Below, in pieces: positions 18,158-26,513 of a DNA stretch of 64,000 nucleotides (the stretch's first letter is position 1; each line of letters opens with the position of its first letter). Source of the stretch: an uncultured Eubacteriales bacterium (GTDB lineage: Bacteria; Bacillota; Clostridia; Oscillospirales; Acutalibacteraceae); the NCBI GenBank assembly GCA_934476085.1, contig CAKSNE010000008.1:12495-76494 (forward strand). Direction: 5' to 3'. The position numbers and the translations under genes were made by a program. The notes beneath the pieces are model-generated. The model ran no database searches, was not told the DNA's origin, and worked only from the letters and a program-made list of their open reading frames with translations.

Positions 18158-18565
18158 ATGAAAAAACTGTTAGCTTCAATTATTATGGCTTGTATTTTTG
18201 GATGTATTGTGTTTACAAGTTGCTCGTCAAATGATAATAAAACACCTGATACAACTACTGTTACAACAGCTACCAGCGGTTTAACTGAAAAAGAGAGCAA
18301 AACAGAATCAAAATCAGAAACCGGTACTATAAAAGTTAAAAAAACTGTTATAAGTTATATTTATGTAACAGAAACTACAACAACTAAAGAAAATACAACC
18401 GGGGCGAAAACAAATAAATCAACCAAAAAAACAAATAAAACTAAAAAAACGGTTGTTACTGATAAAATTACAAAAACTAAAAAGAATAATCAAAATAAAA
18501 CGACAACAACTCAAAATAACACTGCAACAACCGATGATGAAGATTTGTGGTCGCCACGCTATTAA
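18158..18565 (+). CDS. Thr/Lys-rich lipoprotein, unknown function
   Basis: A 135-aa protein with a lipoprotein signal peptide ending in the lipobox FTSC (Cys at about 22). The rest is low-complexity and rich in Thr and Lys (runs such as TTTTKENTTG and KKTNKTKKT), resembling a wall-spanning or O-glycosylated linker without a folded domain. No family recognised. The ribosome binding site is AAAGGAGAAG, overlapping the methyltransferase stop. Confidence 0.75.
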   Translation: MKKLLASIIMACIFGCIVFTSCSSNDNKTPDTTTVTTATSGLTEKESKTESKSETGTIKVKKTVISYIYVTETTTTKENTTGAKTNKSTKKTNKTKKTVVTDKITKTKKNNQNKTTTTQNNTATTDDEDLWSPRY

Positions 18566-18614
18566 AGGGTTTTGAAAGAATTTCAAATTTTTTAAAAAAA
18601 ATTGAAAAAAACTC

Positions 18615-18643
18615 TTGACAAAATCTCTAGGGTGTGGTAATAT
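18615..18643 (+). promoter_or_regulatory. promoter of the tRNA cluster
   Basis: TTGACA (18615-18620) and TAATAT (18638-18643) spaced 17 bp, about 45 bp upstream of tRNA-Val. Confidence 0.8.
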
Positions 18644-18689
18644 ATCAAAGTCGCATGTGACAAGGCGTTCACAAAGCGGCCAAACAGAT

Positions 18690-18765
18690 GGGAGCATAGC
18701 TCAGCTGGGAGAGCATCTGCCTTACAAGCAGAGGGTCACAGGTTCGAGCCCTGTTGTTCCCACCA
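18690..18765 (+). tRNA. tRNA-Val (TAC)
   Basis: A 76-nt cloverleaf: acceptor GGGAGCA/TGTTCCC, anticodon loop CTTACAA giving TAC, T-arm GGTTCGAGCC, CCA encoded. Confidence 0.97.
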
Positions 18766-18770
18766 TTTGT

Positions 18771-18847
18771 GGCTCGGTAGTTCAGCTGGTTAGAACGCTA
18801 GCCTGTCACGCTAGAGGTCGAGGGTTCGAGTCCCTTCCGAGTCGCCA
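18771..18847 (+). tRNA. tRNA-Asp (GTC)
   Basis: A 77-nt cloverleaf: acceptor GGCTCGG/CCGAGTC, anticodon loop CTGTCAC giving GTC, discriminator G, CCA encoded. Confidence 0.97.
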
Positions 18848-18852
18848 CAAAC

Positions 18853-18928
<76 letters not shown>

Positions 18929-18999
18929 AAGAATATGTTGAATCTCTGATTTTCAGTAGTGCCTCGATAGTAACCTATCTTGCTACATATTCTTTATAT

Positions 19000-19075
19000 G
19001 CGGATTTAGCTCATCTGGTAGAGCGCAACCTTGCCAAGGTTGAGGTAGCGAGTTCGAGCCTCGTAATCCGCTCCA
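19000..19075 (+). tRNA. tRNA-Gly (GCC)
   Basis: A 76-nt cloverleaf: acceptor GCGGATT/AATCCGC, anticodon loop TTGCCAA giving GCC, CCA encoded. It is separated from tRNA-Phe by about 70 nt, unlike the tight spacing of the first three. Confidence 0.97.
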
Positions 19076-19078
19076 AAT

Positions 19079-19118
19079 AAAAGGACGCAAAATTGATAAT
19101 GTATTTTGCGTCCTTTTT
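19079..19118 (+). terminator. terminator after tRNA-Gly
   Basis: Hairpin AAAGGACGCAAAA/TTTTGCGTCCTTT plus T run. It lies between tRNA-Gly and tRNA-Cys, so tRNA-Cys is either read-through or has its own weak promoter. Confidence 0.85.
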
Positions 19119-19126
19119 ATAAAAAT

Positions 19127-19200
19127 GGTGCCATAGCCAAGTGGTAAGGCACGGGTCTGCAACACCCTTATCCCCAGTTCAAATCTGGGTGGCACCTCCA
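19127..19200 (+). tRNA. tRNA-Cys (GCA)
   Basis: A 74-nt cloverleaf: acceptor GGTGCCA/TGGCACC, anticodon loop TCTGCAA giving GCA, CCA encoded. It is the last tRNA before the accessory region, so its 3' end is a plausible integration site, but I find no second copy of that end in the window. Confidence 0.97.
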
Positions 19201-19202
19201 TC

Positions 19203-19240
19203 AAAAATCTCTTTATTACCGTGTAATAAAGGGATTTTTT
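19203..19240 (+). terminator. terminator after tRNA-Cys
   Basis: Hairpin built on CTTTATTAC/GTAATAAAG followed by GGGATTTTTT. Confidence 0.8.
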
Positions 19241-19428
19241 GTTGTTTTAAAAAGTTTTAATTTTAAGAGAAAATGCCCTTTAATACCCTGCTTTTACCCC
19301 TTTTTTACTAAAAATTACTCCCTAATTACTCTCTTTTTAAAATTTTTCATTTAAATTAACACCCTATCTTTCATACTTCTTTCAGCGAAAAAGTTTGCGG
19401 AGAATTCATAGAAAGAAGGGCTTTTTTA

Positions 19429-19536
19429 ATGAGCACTAAAAAAAGTAAAAGAAATCGTAACTTTTTACCGACAATGAGAGTTATATTATATAGGGGGATA
19501 AAAAATGAGTCAATTAAATTTATTACAAAGTGTTGA
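19429..19536 (+). CDS. possible 35-aa ORF, probable remnant
   Basis: The stretch from 19241 to 19591 holds no normal gene. It contains this short frame (start MSTKKSKRNRNFLPTMRV) preceded by GAAGGG. A second overlapping 16-aa frame at 19505-19555 (MSQLNLLQSVENLNLV) is preceded by a very good AGGGGG. Both stop abruptly, which looks like the truncated 5' end of a lost gene near the tRNA. No family recognised. Confidence 0.3.
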   Translation: MSTKKSKRNRNFLPTMRVILYRGIKNESIKFITKC

Positions 19537-19561
19537 AAACCTTAATCTCGTTTGATATTAT
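19533..19561 (+). promoter_or_regulatory. promoter of the sigma factor gene
   Basis: TTGAAA (19533-19538) and TATTAT (19556-19561) with 17-bp spacing, about 30 bp before the sigma factor start. Confidence 0.5.
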
Positions 19562-19591
19562 AAATATAATAGCATCGAGAGGAAGTATAAA

Positions 19592-20143
19592 ATGTTAAAT
19601 TTAATTTTAATGGCGATGGCCAATCCAGAGGAAGAGAAAAAGTTTACCCAAATTTACAATAAATATTATAAGTATGTTTACGGTATTACATCTAAATTTT
19701 TTGAAAATAATATGGATAAAGAGGATGCTACATATACCTCTCTGCTCAAAATAGCTTTTAATATGTCAAAAATCAAAGATATTAATTCTAAAGAAACAAA
19801 AGGTTTTATTTCTGTAGTTACAAGGAACACTTGTATAACCTTGATAAATAAAAAGAACAAAATCAAGGAGGTATATATGGAAGATATTAATGAAATTCCT
19901 GATAATGTTGATGAATTTGAAAAAATTGAAAACAAAGAATTTCTTTTAACCACTTATAAAAATTGTTTAAAAAAACTAACAAAAAATCAATATGATATTT
20001 TATATTTAAAATATGTTAATGAATTAAGTTTAAAAGAAATAGCAAATATTCTCGATATAAAAGAAAATGCAGTTAAGCAAAGATTATATAACGCTAAACA
20101 AAAACTCGCAGGATTAATTAAAGAGGTGATTTGTGATGAATGA
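19592..20143 (+). CDS. RNA polymerase sigma factor, ECF-type (sigma-70 family)
   Basis: A 183-aa protein with region 2 (about 15-85: FTQIYNKYYKYVYGITSKF) and region 4 (about 120-178: LTKNQYDILYLKYVNELSLKEIANIL, then the HTH KENAVKQRLYNAKQKL). It directs RNA polymerase to a small regulon. The strong ribosome binding site is GAGAGGAAG. The next gene overlaps its stop by 8 bp and looks like a membrane-bound anti-sigma partner, the usual arrangement. Target promoters cannot be named from this window. Confidence 0.9.
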   Translation: MLNLILMAMANPEEEKKFTQIYNKYYKYVYGITSKFFENNMDKEDATYTSLLKIAFNMSKIKDINSKETKGFISVVTRNTCITLINKKNKIKEVYMEDINEIPDNVDEFEKIENKEFLLTTYKNCLKKLTKNQYDILYLKYVNELSLKEIANILDIKENAVKQRLYNAKQKLAGLIKEVICDE

Positions 20144-20819
20144 AAATATTTTAAAACAAGCATTAATGGAAACATCTGATGAAATGTTATTAAATGAATA
20201 TTCAGATTGTGAAAATGTGACTTTTACACCAACTGAAACTTTTAACAAAAAGACAAAAAGATTATGCAACAGTTATGATAAAATGACTTTTAAACTAACT
20301 TATACTCGTGTTAGAAAAGCAGCTTGTGTGTTTGTTGCTATATTGATATTAATGCTATCTTCACTTTCGGTAGGAGCAGTTAGAGATGCTATCGCAAACT
20401 TCTTTATTAAACATTTTTCTAATCATGCAGTTGTTACCTATAATGAACCTACAACTAAATCTAATCAATATCCAAAGACAATAGAAAAAGTCTATGAGAT
20501 AACTTCAATTCCTGAAGGATACTCTTTAATTGATTGTTCCGTAACCGATATAAGTGCTGATACAATTTATCTGTCTGATAACGGACAAATTTTCTTGCAA
20601 CAAGTAGTTAAAGATAAATATGATGCTAGTATTGATAATGAAAATTCTAGTATCAGCCATGAAACAATAAACGGAAAAGAATATATTATTCAAAAAAACA
20701 AAGTTAGTACTGATATTACACTTATATGGGATAACGGTGAATATATTTTTTCAATTACATCAAATTTAGATAAAGATAGTATTATTAAAATTTGTGAATC
20801 TTTAAAAATAAAAAAATAA
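20136..20819 (+). CDS. membrane-anchored DUF4367-like protein, probable anti-sigma factor
   Basis: A 227-aa protein: cytosolic N-terminal region (about 1-65), one transmembrane helix (about 66-86: ACVFVAILILMLSSLSVGA), then an extracellular domain resembling DUF4367 (for example SIPEGYSLIDCSV and FSITSNLDKDSIIKICESLK at its end). Such proteins paired with ECF sigmas usually hold the sigma factor inactive. I use the ATG at 20136 behind AAGAGGTGA; a GTG directly before it is also possible. No zinc-binding HxxxCxxC motif is seen in the N-terminus. Confidence 0.78.
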   Translation: MNENILKQALMETSDEMLLNEYSDCENVTFTPTETFNKKTKRLCNSYDKMTFKLTYTRVRKAACVFVAILILMLSSLSVGAVRDAIANFFIKHFSNHAVVTYNEPTTKSNQYPKTIEKVYEITSIPEGYSLIDCSVTDISADTIYLSDNGQIFLQQVVKDKYDASIDNENSSISHETINGKEYIIQKNKVSTDITLIWDNGEYIFSITSNLDKDSIIKICESLKIKK

Positions 20820-20860
20820 TTTTTTCAAAAAACATAACCTTTTCTAAAAATAATTAGTTT

Positions 20861-20900
20861 AAGTATATAGAGGAGTCAAATTCTCTATATACTTTTTTAT
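20861..20900 (+). terminator. terminator after the sigma/anti-sigma pair
   Basis: Perfect 12-bp stem AAGTATATAGAG/CTCTATATACTT (20861-20894) plus T run. Confidence 0.85.
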
Positions 20901-20917
20901 TTTTAGGAGGTGAAAAT

Positions 20918-21004
20918 ATGAAAAAACTTTTTTATTTATATACAAAGAAAAAGTTCATTAGTATCAGGCAAACACCGCACAGAACTTCTCAAATGCTACT
21001 GTAG
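20918..21004 (+). CDS. possible 28-aa peptide with strong ribosome binding site
   Basis: ATG at 20918 follows an ideal AGGAGGTGA at 7-8 nt. The peptide begins MKKLFYLYTKKKFISIRQ and ends at TAG 21002-21004. No promoter is evident between the terminator and this ORF. It may be the 5' stub of a deleted gene or a real small peptide. No family recognised. Confidence 0.35.
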   Translation: MKKLFYLYTKKKFISIRQTPHRTSQMLL

Positions 21005-21021
21005 CGGAGTGATGTAATATA

Positions 21022-21050
21022 TTGACAATTAATGAAGATAAATGTATAAT
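21022..21050 (+). promoter_or_regulatory. promoter of the first LRR gene
   Basis: TTGACA (21022-21027) and TATAAT (21045-21050), spaced 17 bp, 30 bp before the start codon. Confidence 0.75.
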
Positions 21051-21079
21051 TTAGTTATAATTGTTTTTAGGAGAAAATT

Positions 21080-22129
21080 ATGAAAAAGATAATTAGTTGG
21101 TTAATAGTTGTTATTACTGTTTTTTCATTGCTAACTACTGGTGTTAATTGTAATGCCGATAATCGCTCTAAGAATTATAAATACACAATTGAAAATACAA
21201 AAACGCTAGATAGTGTTACCTATTCATTGATCAAAAAATCAGATATATCGACAAATAAAACTACAACATTTTATGCGGTTACAAGATTGTTGAATTTTGA
21301 AGATTTAAAAACTATAAAAACAATAAATATTGCAAGTGATATTGACAAAATTCCAGTAAAAGCAATTTTAAATTATGATCTTCAAGGAAGCTATTATGAT
21401 TCAATAGTCGAAAAAATCAATCTCCCTGAAACTATAACATATATAGGTTCTCACGCTTTTGATTCAATGAAAAACTTAAAAGAAATAAAATTACCTAGCA
21501 AAATTAAAAAAATTGATGATTTTGCTTTTTCGGGATGCTCAAGTTTAAAAACTTTAGTTTTTCCTAAAAAAATTACTGTAATTTCAAAAGGTGTATGTAG
21601 TAATTGCTTGAGTTTAAAAAACGTAACATTTAAAAGCAAAATTAAAACAATAAATTCTTTTGCATTTAATAATTGTAAATCATTAAAAAGCATTAAACTT
21701 CCTAAATCTTTAAAAGCCATATATGGATCAGCTTTTTATAATTCAGGGATTACTTCACTTAAAATTCCGTATAATGTAACGGCTAAAAAGATTGATTATT
21801 CAAAAATTAAATATCAACCTTTTGATAAAATGAAAAAATTAAAATCTATAACTTTTAAAAATCTTAATTCAAGTTTTTGGAACGGGATGTTCAATGGGTG
21901 TAAATCACTAAAAGAAATACATCTTGAATCAATTAAAAGTTTGTCTAATATTAAAATTGGAAAATCGGCATTTTCAAGTGTTAAGCCAGGTATTAAGTTT
22001 TATGTAAAAAACAAAAAAGTCGCAAAAGATTTAAAGAAAAAATTAAAGCATTCAGGCGTTAAAAACGCTAAAATTTATATAGGTAAAAAACTAATATATA
22101 AAAATATAACCGATAAATGCGGCTTCTGA
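21080..22129 (+). CDS. secreted BspA-like leucine-rich repeat protein
   Basis: A 349-aa protein with a signal peptide (about 1-28, MKKIISWLIVVITVFSLLTT). BspA/LRR_5-type repeats cover about 100-290, with the recurring pattern I-x-x-x-A-F-x-x-C-x-x-L-x-x-I-x-L-P (for example IGSHAFDSMKNLKEIKLP and INSFAFNNCKSLKSIKLP). The C-terminal module starting GIKFYVKNKKVAKDL is shared with the next gene. Such proteins are usually surface or secreted binding proteins. No LPXTG anchor is seen. Confidence 0.85.
   Translation: MKKIISWLIVVITVFSLLTTGVNCNADNRSKNYKYTIENTKTLDSVTYSLIKKSDISTNKTTTFYAVTRLLNFEDLKTIKTINIASDIDKIPVKAILNYDLQGSYYDSIVEKINLPETITYIGSHAFDSMKNLKEIKLPSKIKKIDDFAFSGCSSLKTLVFPKKITVISKGVCSNCLSLKNVTFKSKIKTINSFAFNNCKSLKSIKLPKSLKAIYGSAFYNSGITSLKIPYNVTAKKIDYSKIKYQPFDKMKKLKSITFKNLNSSFWNGMFNGCKSLKEIHLESIKSLSNIKIGKSAFSSVKPGIKFYVKNKKVAKDLKKKLKHSGVKNAKIYIGKKLIYKNITDKCGF
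22001..22080 (+). repeat. 80-bp direct repeat, copy 1
   Basis: Starts TATGTAAAAAACAAAAAAGT and is identical over 80 bp with 23207-23286. It encodes the shared LRR C-terminal module. Confidence 0.95.
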
Positions 22130-22177
22130 TTTATTTTAATTGTCAATTAGTTTAATATTTAAGGAGAAGAAAATTTT

Positions 22178-23296
22178 ATGAAAAGAATAATCAGTATGGT
22201 ATTAAGTTTAATAATTGTCATATCGGCACTTGGTGTGGTAGCAAATGCTGATGAAATTTTATCAAAAAACCAAATTAGAATGGGCGAAAATATTATTGGT
22301 ACTTATTCTGATGACGGTAAAACTTTAACTGTTTCGGGAAACGGTAAAATGTATCAAATAGAACGTGAAAGCGGCGGATATGTTTACAGAGAAAAATTAC
22401 CTTATAAAGTTAATAAATCAGTTGAAAAAATCATAATCGACGGTAATATTACATATATTTCTGATTATGCTTTTTGCGACACAAATATAACTGAATTTTC
22501 TATGCCTAAGAGCGTTAAAGAAATCGGTGCAAAAACTTTTGCCGATTGTGAGAAACTTGTAAAGATTGATTTAGGAAGTAATATTGAAGCAATTGGATAT
22601 GCCGCTTTTAATAATTGCGGAATTACAGAAATTAAACTACCTAAATCCTTGAATGTTTTTGGATATACTTGTGATGATGCTCAAGATTTTTGTTTTAATG
22701 AATACGGAACTTTCAGTAATTGTAAAAATCTTAAAACAATAGATATTGGCGAATGCACCGCTGCTGCAATAGCGAATTTTGGCGTGGACTTGTCTACTTG
22801 TAACAATTTAACTGAGATAAAAGTTGATAAATCAAATAAAACGTATTCGGTAAAAAGCGGAGTTTTATTCAATAAAAATAAAACAAAACTTTACATTTAT
22901 AATTCTAATTTAAATAAAAAGAGTTATACTTTGCCTAAAACAGTGAAATCAATAGGTTATGCGTCTTTTTTCAATCAAAAGAATTTAAAAAACATTAAGT
23001 TTAATAAAAAGATTAAATCTATTAAAAAATTAGCATTTTCAGGGTCAAAGATTAAAAGTTTTTCAATTCCGAACACTGTAACTAAAATTGATAATTTTGC
23101 TTTTAATAACTGCAAAAAATTGTCGAGCGTTGTTTTAAAAAACAAGAAAAAAGCTCCAAAAATAAGCGAGCGCACTTTTGCAGGCACTAAAAGCGGTATA
23201 AAATTCTATGTAAAAAACAAAAAAGTCGCAAAAGATTTAAAGAAAAAATTAAAGCATTCAGGCGTTAAAAACGCTAAAATTTATATCGGCAAATAG
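22178..23296 (+). CDS. secreted BspA-like leucine-rich repeat protein
   Basis: A 372-aa paralogue of the preceding gene, with a signal peptide (about 1-24, ending VVANADE) and LRR_5/BspA repeats (ISDYAFCDTNITEFSMPKSV, IGAKTFADCEKLVKIDLG, IDNFAFNNCKKLSSVVL). It ends in the same Lys-rich C-terminal module. Ribosome binding site AAGGAGAAG. The upstream half differs clearly from its neighbour while the 3' 80 bp are identical, so the end has been exchanged or copied recently. Its stop is immediately followed by the truncated RHS frame. Confidence 0.85.
   Translation: MKRIISMVLSLIIVISALGVVANADEILSKNQIRMGENIIGTYSDDGKTLTVSGNGKMYQIERESGGYVYREKLPYKVNKSVEKIIIDGNITYISDYAFCDTNITEFSMPKSVKEIGAKTFADCEKLVKIDLGSNIEAIGYAAFNNCGITEIKLPKSLNVFGYTCDDAQDFCFNEYGTFSNCKNLKTIDIGECTAAAIANFGVDLSTCNNLTEIKVDKSNKTYSVKSGVLFNKNKTKLYIYNSNLNKKSYTLPKTVKSIGYASFFNQKNLKNIKFNKKIKSIKKLAFSGSKIKSFSIPNTVTKIDNFAFNNCKKLSSVVLKNKKKAPKISERTFAGTKSGIKFYVKNKKVAKDLKKKLKHSGVKNAKIYIGK
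23207..23286 (+). repeat. 80-bp direct repeat, copy 2
   Basis: Identical to 22001-22080. It lies 11 bp before the point where the truncated RHS sequence begins, so it marks a likely recombination boundary. Confidence 0.95.
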
Positions 23297-23297
23297 C

Positions 23298-24776
23298 AAT
23301 GAATTTGTTGATGAGTATAAAACAACTTATAACAACAATGAAAAAGGCGCTGTTTATAACGAAAAAACCGAAAACTTTAAAACAGGTAATGTTATAAATA
23401 AAACCTATGAGTATGATACTAAGGGCAACACAACAAAATTAACTGTATCAAAAATTGCTAATGGTGCTAAAACAGAAATGTATAGCTATAGTTATACATA
23501 TTATGATGATGGCAAACTTGAAACTGAAAAACACATTGTAGCAGGTGCTACCGAACAACCTGTTATAAAGTACACTTATGATAATAACGGAAATGTAGTA
23601 TCTAAAGTTCTCTCAAACAGTTCTAATGAAAATGATGTTAAAGTAACTTCATCTTATTCTTATAACCTTGCTAACGAATGTGTTACAGAAGTCCATAATA
23701 ATGGTACAGGATATAATTACGAATATAGTTATACTTATAATCCTGATGGAAATGTTGCAAAATCAACATTAATTAAAAGAGAAAAGAAAATCAAAACTAT
23801 TTATACTTATGATAGATTAAATAGGTTGACAAGCGAAGAACAACAAGAGTATAATAAAGGTGATTTAAGTGATGAATTTAAAGATGTATATTCATTTGAT
23901 GATTACAATAATATACTTCAAAAAATTCATACTGAAAATGACACAACTAAAAACTCAACAGTTGTAAGTACTTATGACAAAACAAGATTATTAACACAAA
24001 CCGAAACAGACAGTGAAAATAATCAATCTTCACAAATATCTTATACTTATGATGATAACGGAAATATGTCATCAAAAGTTTTGGTTAAAGGTGAAAATAC
24101 AACTGAAACTCAGTTTAGTTATGATGGATTTGACAGAACAACCGGTATTAAAATCGGTAATGTAACAACATCTTTTGACTACAATACCGATAGTGACAGA
24201 GTTTCTAAAACTACAAACGGAAAAACAACAGAATCTATATTAGATAATGGTTCTGTTTCTGCTGATTTAATCGGCGAAACCTTAAAGATATTCTCTGAAG
24301 ATAATTCTGTTTTCTGTCAAAATGGTGTGTTCTCTTATAATGTTATAAATACTAAAGGTGATATTATTGCATCAGATGGTAGCAATGGTATTGATAATAA
24401 CTACAACGCTTACGGAACAGAACTTTATAACTGTTCTTCTGCTAATCCAATAGGTTACAGAAACTATTACTATGATTTCGAAACTGGTCTTTATTACCTA
24501 AAAGCTCGTTACTATGACCCAACAACAGGTCAGTTCACACAAGAAGACACTGTTCAAGATGATAATTTGCAGTATAATTTGTATGGCTATTGTTCAGCCA
24601 ATCCTGTGTTATATACTGACCCAAGCGGGCATTATAAAGGTTTATCTTATGATAGAGCTTTTGGCATGTATGAAAGAAAAAAACTCGTTATTTGTCGGTC
24701 AATTTTGCTGTTGACTTCAAAATATATCTTGATTACAATGGGGTTGAATTTACAAAAGTCAATAAAGTTCAATTAA
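23298..24776 (+). pseudogene. RHS-repeat protein, N-terminally truncated, with frameshifted tip
   Basis: The frame is open without a start codon from about base 23298 and begins NEFVDEYKTTYNNNEKGAV; the first ATG is at 23478. It contains YD repeats (YTYDDNGNMSSKVL, YTYDRLNRLTSEEQQ) and the RHS core-end signature (FETGLYYLKARYYDPTTGQF, then LYGYCSANPVLYTDPSG at about 24575-24635). After that signature a variable toxin-like tip should follow. Full RHS/WapA proteins are far longer and have a signal peptide; both are missing here. The annotated frame ends 24776 in what looks like out-of-frame sequence, after an A7 run at 24677-24683. A C-terminal archive rather than a working gene is most likely. 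Confidence 0.85.
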
Positions 24777-25066
24777 AATTTTCAGAGAAAAATAGAACTA
24801 GTTTTAAAAAATGTACAGTAACAATTGGGCAAACAGGTGTTGTTTTAGGAAACCAAAATCACGATTATTATTGTGTATCTTATAATGTAAAAAGGAAAAA
24901 TTCAAGAGAATTAAACATTGTGCGGAATTTTTCGGCACCTTCATATTGGAAACCAGTAACTAGAACTTACAATCATGTTGTTGGTGCTAATGTTTTTATC
25001 CATTACAATGTTAACGGAAAAAGAATCAAAGACCCTTTCCATCTTACTTGCAACGATACTAAATAA
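24692..25066 (+). CDS. displaced RHS tip domain in the -1 frame
   Basis: This frame starts right after the RHS core's A7 run. A -1 shift there would join core (FGMYERKK) to TRYLSVNFAVDFKIYLDYNG and give a continuous RHS-tip protein ending 25066. The domain (about 120 aa) is not recognised; it has a beta-rich look and no catalytic motif I can name. TTG at 24692 lacks a ribosome binding site, so independent translation is unlikely. A small membrane protein follows 28 bp later, as expected of a toxin-immunity pair. Confidence 0.5.
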   Translation: MSVNFAVDFKIYLDYNGVEFTKVNKVQLKFSEKNRTSFKKCTVTIGQTGVVLGNQNHDYYCVSYNVKRKNSRELNIVRNFSAPSYWKPVTRTYNHVVGANVFIHYNVNGKRIKDPFHLTCNDTK

Positions 25067-25094
25067 CAAATAGAAAATTTAAAGGAATGATTAT

Positions 25095-25538
25095 ATGAAA
25101 AAAACTTTTTTAAATATGAAACCATTATTATTATATCTAATATTAGGCATTGTTACTTATTTTTGTTATATGGCAAATGATTATTTTTCAGCTATGCAAC
25201 AGATAACATATAATGTGAAATATACATTATATATGACTTTGAGTGAAATGTTATTATATGTAATAACAGGTTTTATAATTGTTTATAATGCATCTATATT
25301 AAAAAGCAATAAAATTATTACGGTTTTAGAAATTATATTTATTGATATTCCGTCATTAACTATATCATTATCACCAATTATTTTATTATCACCATCTCTT
25401 TCGTTTAGTTCTTTGAGTTTAAGTTTTATTAATAACCTAATGTATAATTATTCGTATATAGCAATTTTAATTGCTTGTTGTGAAATTTTTAGAATAGTAA
25501 ACACAATAAGAAAGAATAAATTTATTAAAAATAAATGA
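25095..25538 (+). CDS. small integral membrane protein, putative immunity protein
   Basis: A 147-aa protein with about four transmembrane segments (around 10-30, 50-72, 80-100 and 118-138), Ser/Leu/Ile-rich. AAAGGAATG precedes its ATG. No family recognised. Its position directly after an RHS tip is the only evidence for an immunity role. Confidence 0.55.
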   Translation: MKKTFLNMKPLLLYLILGIVTYFCYMANDYFSAMQQITYNVKYTLYMTLSEMLLYVITGFIIVYNASILKSNKIITVLEIIFIDIPSLTISLSPIILLSPSLSFSSLSLSFINNLMYNYSYIAILIACCEIFRIVNTIRKNKFIKNK

Positions 25539-25578
25539 CTTTAGTGCATGCCCAAACAAAATCTTATTCAATTAACAA

Positions 25579-25612
25579 AACCCAAGAACCTGCATTCAGG
25601 TTCTTGGGTTGA
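25579..25612 (+). terminator. module-boundary hairpin, copy 1
   Basis: Palindrome AACCCAAGAACCTG/CAGGTTCTTGGGTT preceded by ATTAACAAA. The same hairpin recurs at 28975 and 30621, each time after a putative immunity gene. The T run is weak here (TTGAAAAAA). Confidence 0.8.
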
Positions 25613-25620
25613 AAAAACAC

Positions 25621-25661
25621 ACTTATGATGATAACGGAAATATGTCATCAAATGCTTTGGT
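25621..25661 (+). repeat. RHS core seed fragment B
   Basis: About 41 bp nearly identical to the RHS core at 24043-24083 (starts ACTTATGATGATAACGGAAA). It sits directly between the hairpin and an orphan tip and could pair with the core for tip exchange. Confidence 0.8.
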
Positions 25662-25823
25662 TATAGCGATGATGTTTTAAGAGCTGGAGCAGGATGGGCA
25701 CAAATAAAAGCTGGAACATCAGTTAGAAGAGAGTGGTTAAATTGGCGAAATTTTGGTGATGATCCACGTGATACTGATATGATAGAATTGGGTATAGCTA
25801 TTTATCATAAAACACATAAATAA
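25662..25823 (+). pseudogene. orphan RHS tip remnant (53 aa)
   Basis: Open frame without a start codon: YSDDVLRAGAGWAQIKAG, then WLNWRNFGDDPRDTD, ending in a stop at 25821-25823. It is out of frame with the seed sequence before it. No family recognised. It looks like the C-terminal end of a toxin domain left after displacement. Confidence 0.55.
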
Positions 25824-25840
25824 ATGGGGGAATTATAATA

Positions 25841-26254
25841 ATGAAAAAAATTAAATATATAATTCTTATTTTAATTTTGTCAATACTTTTGGTGTTTATG
25901 ATAAAGGGCTGCACAGGACACATTGTCGATGAGATTGCAGATATATTTGAACTAAATTCGGATAATTATAATACTATTATCAACAAATCTATTTCACCTG
26001 ATAAGGAACATGTTGCATACTATTTCTCACGTGATTTAGGAGCAACCACCTCTGAAAATTACCAATTAAGTATTTATGCCTTTGGAACTGATTTAGATAA
26101 TAAAATTGGAAATATTTTTGCCTCTTCAAAACCTTTTTCTTTTGAATGGATTAATTCTAATGAAATTTTAATTATCTATAAGAATTCAAGCGAATCATAC
26201 AAAAAGGCAAACGAATATGATGGAATTAAAATTAAAAGTAATGAAAAATCATAA
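25841..26254 (+). CDS. membrane-anchored DUF5412-like protein, putative immunity
   Basis: A 137-aa protein with an N-terminal membrane anchor or signal sequence (about 5-23, with a Cys in IKGCTG). Its domain contains SPDKEHVAYYFSRDLGATTS, which resembles the DUF5412 pattern (SPD-K ... RDxGATT). Ribosome binding site is TGGGGGA. It follows an orphan tip by 17 bp. Confidence 0.6.
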   Translation: MKKIKYIILILILSILLVFMIKGCTGHIVDEIADIFELNSDNYNTIINKSISPDKEHVAYYFSRDLGATTSENYQLSIYAFGTDLDNKIGNIFASSKPFSFEWINSNEILIIYKNSSESYKKANEYDGIKIKSNEKS

Positions 26255-26513
26255 TTTAGAAATACACCTTATCAATATAGAACCTTAACAAGTTGATGAT
26301 TATGTTAATGATTATATTTTAGTTACCTTCTGCTAAATTCCGAATAAAAGCAGAGGAGGATATGAAGTTTTAGTTCGATGCCATGATAAAATTTTATACT
26401 TCTCTTCTGCTTTTATATAAATCTAAAAACTTAAAAACAAGGACAGGCAAAATGATAAAGCTACAGTTACGGACAGGCATTCCTATTGTTTTTCTGATTA
26501 GCAACAAGAATGA

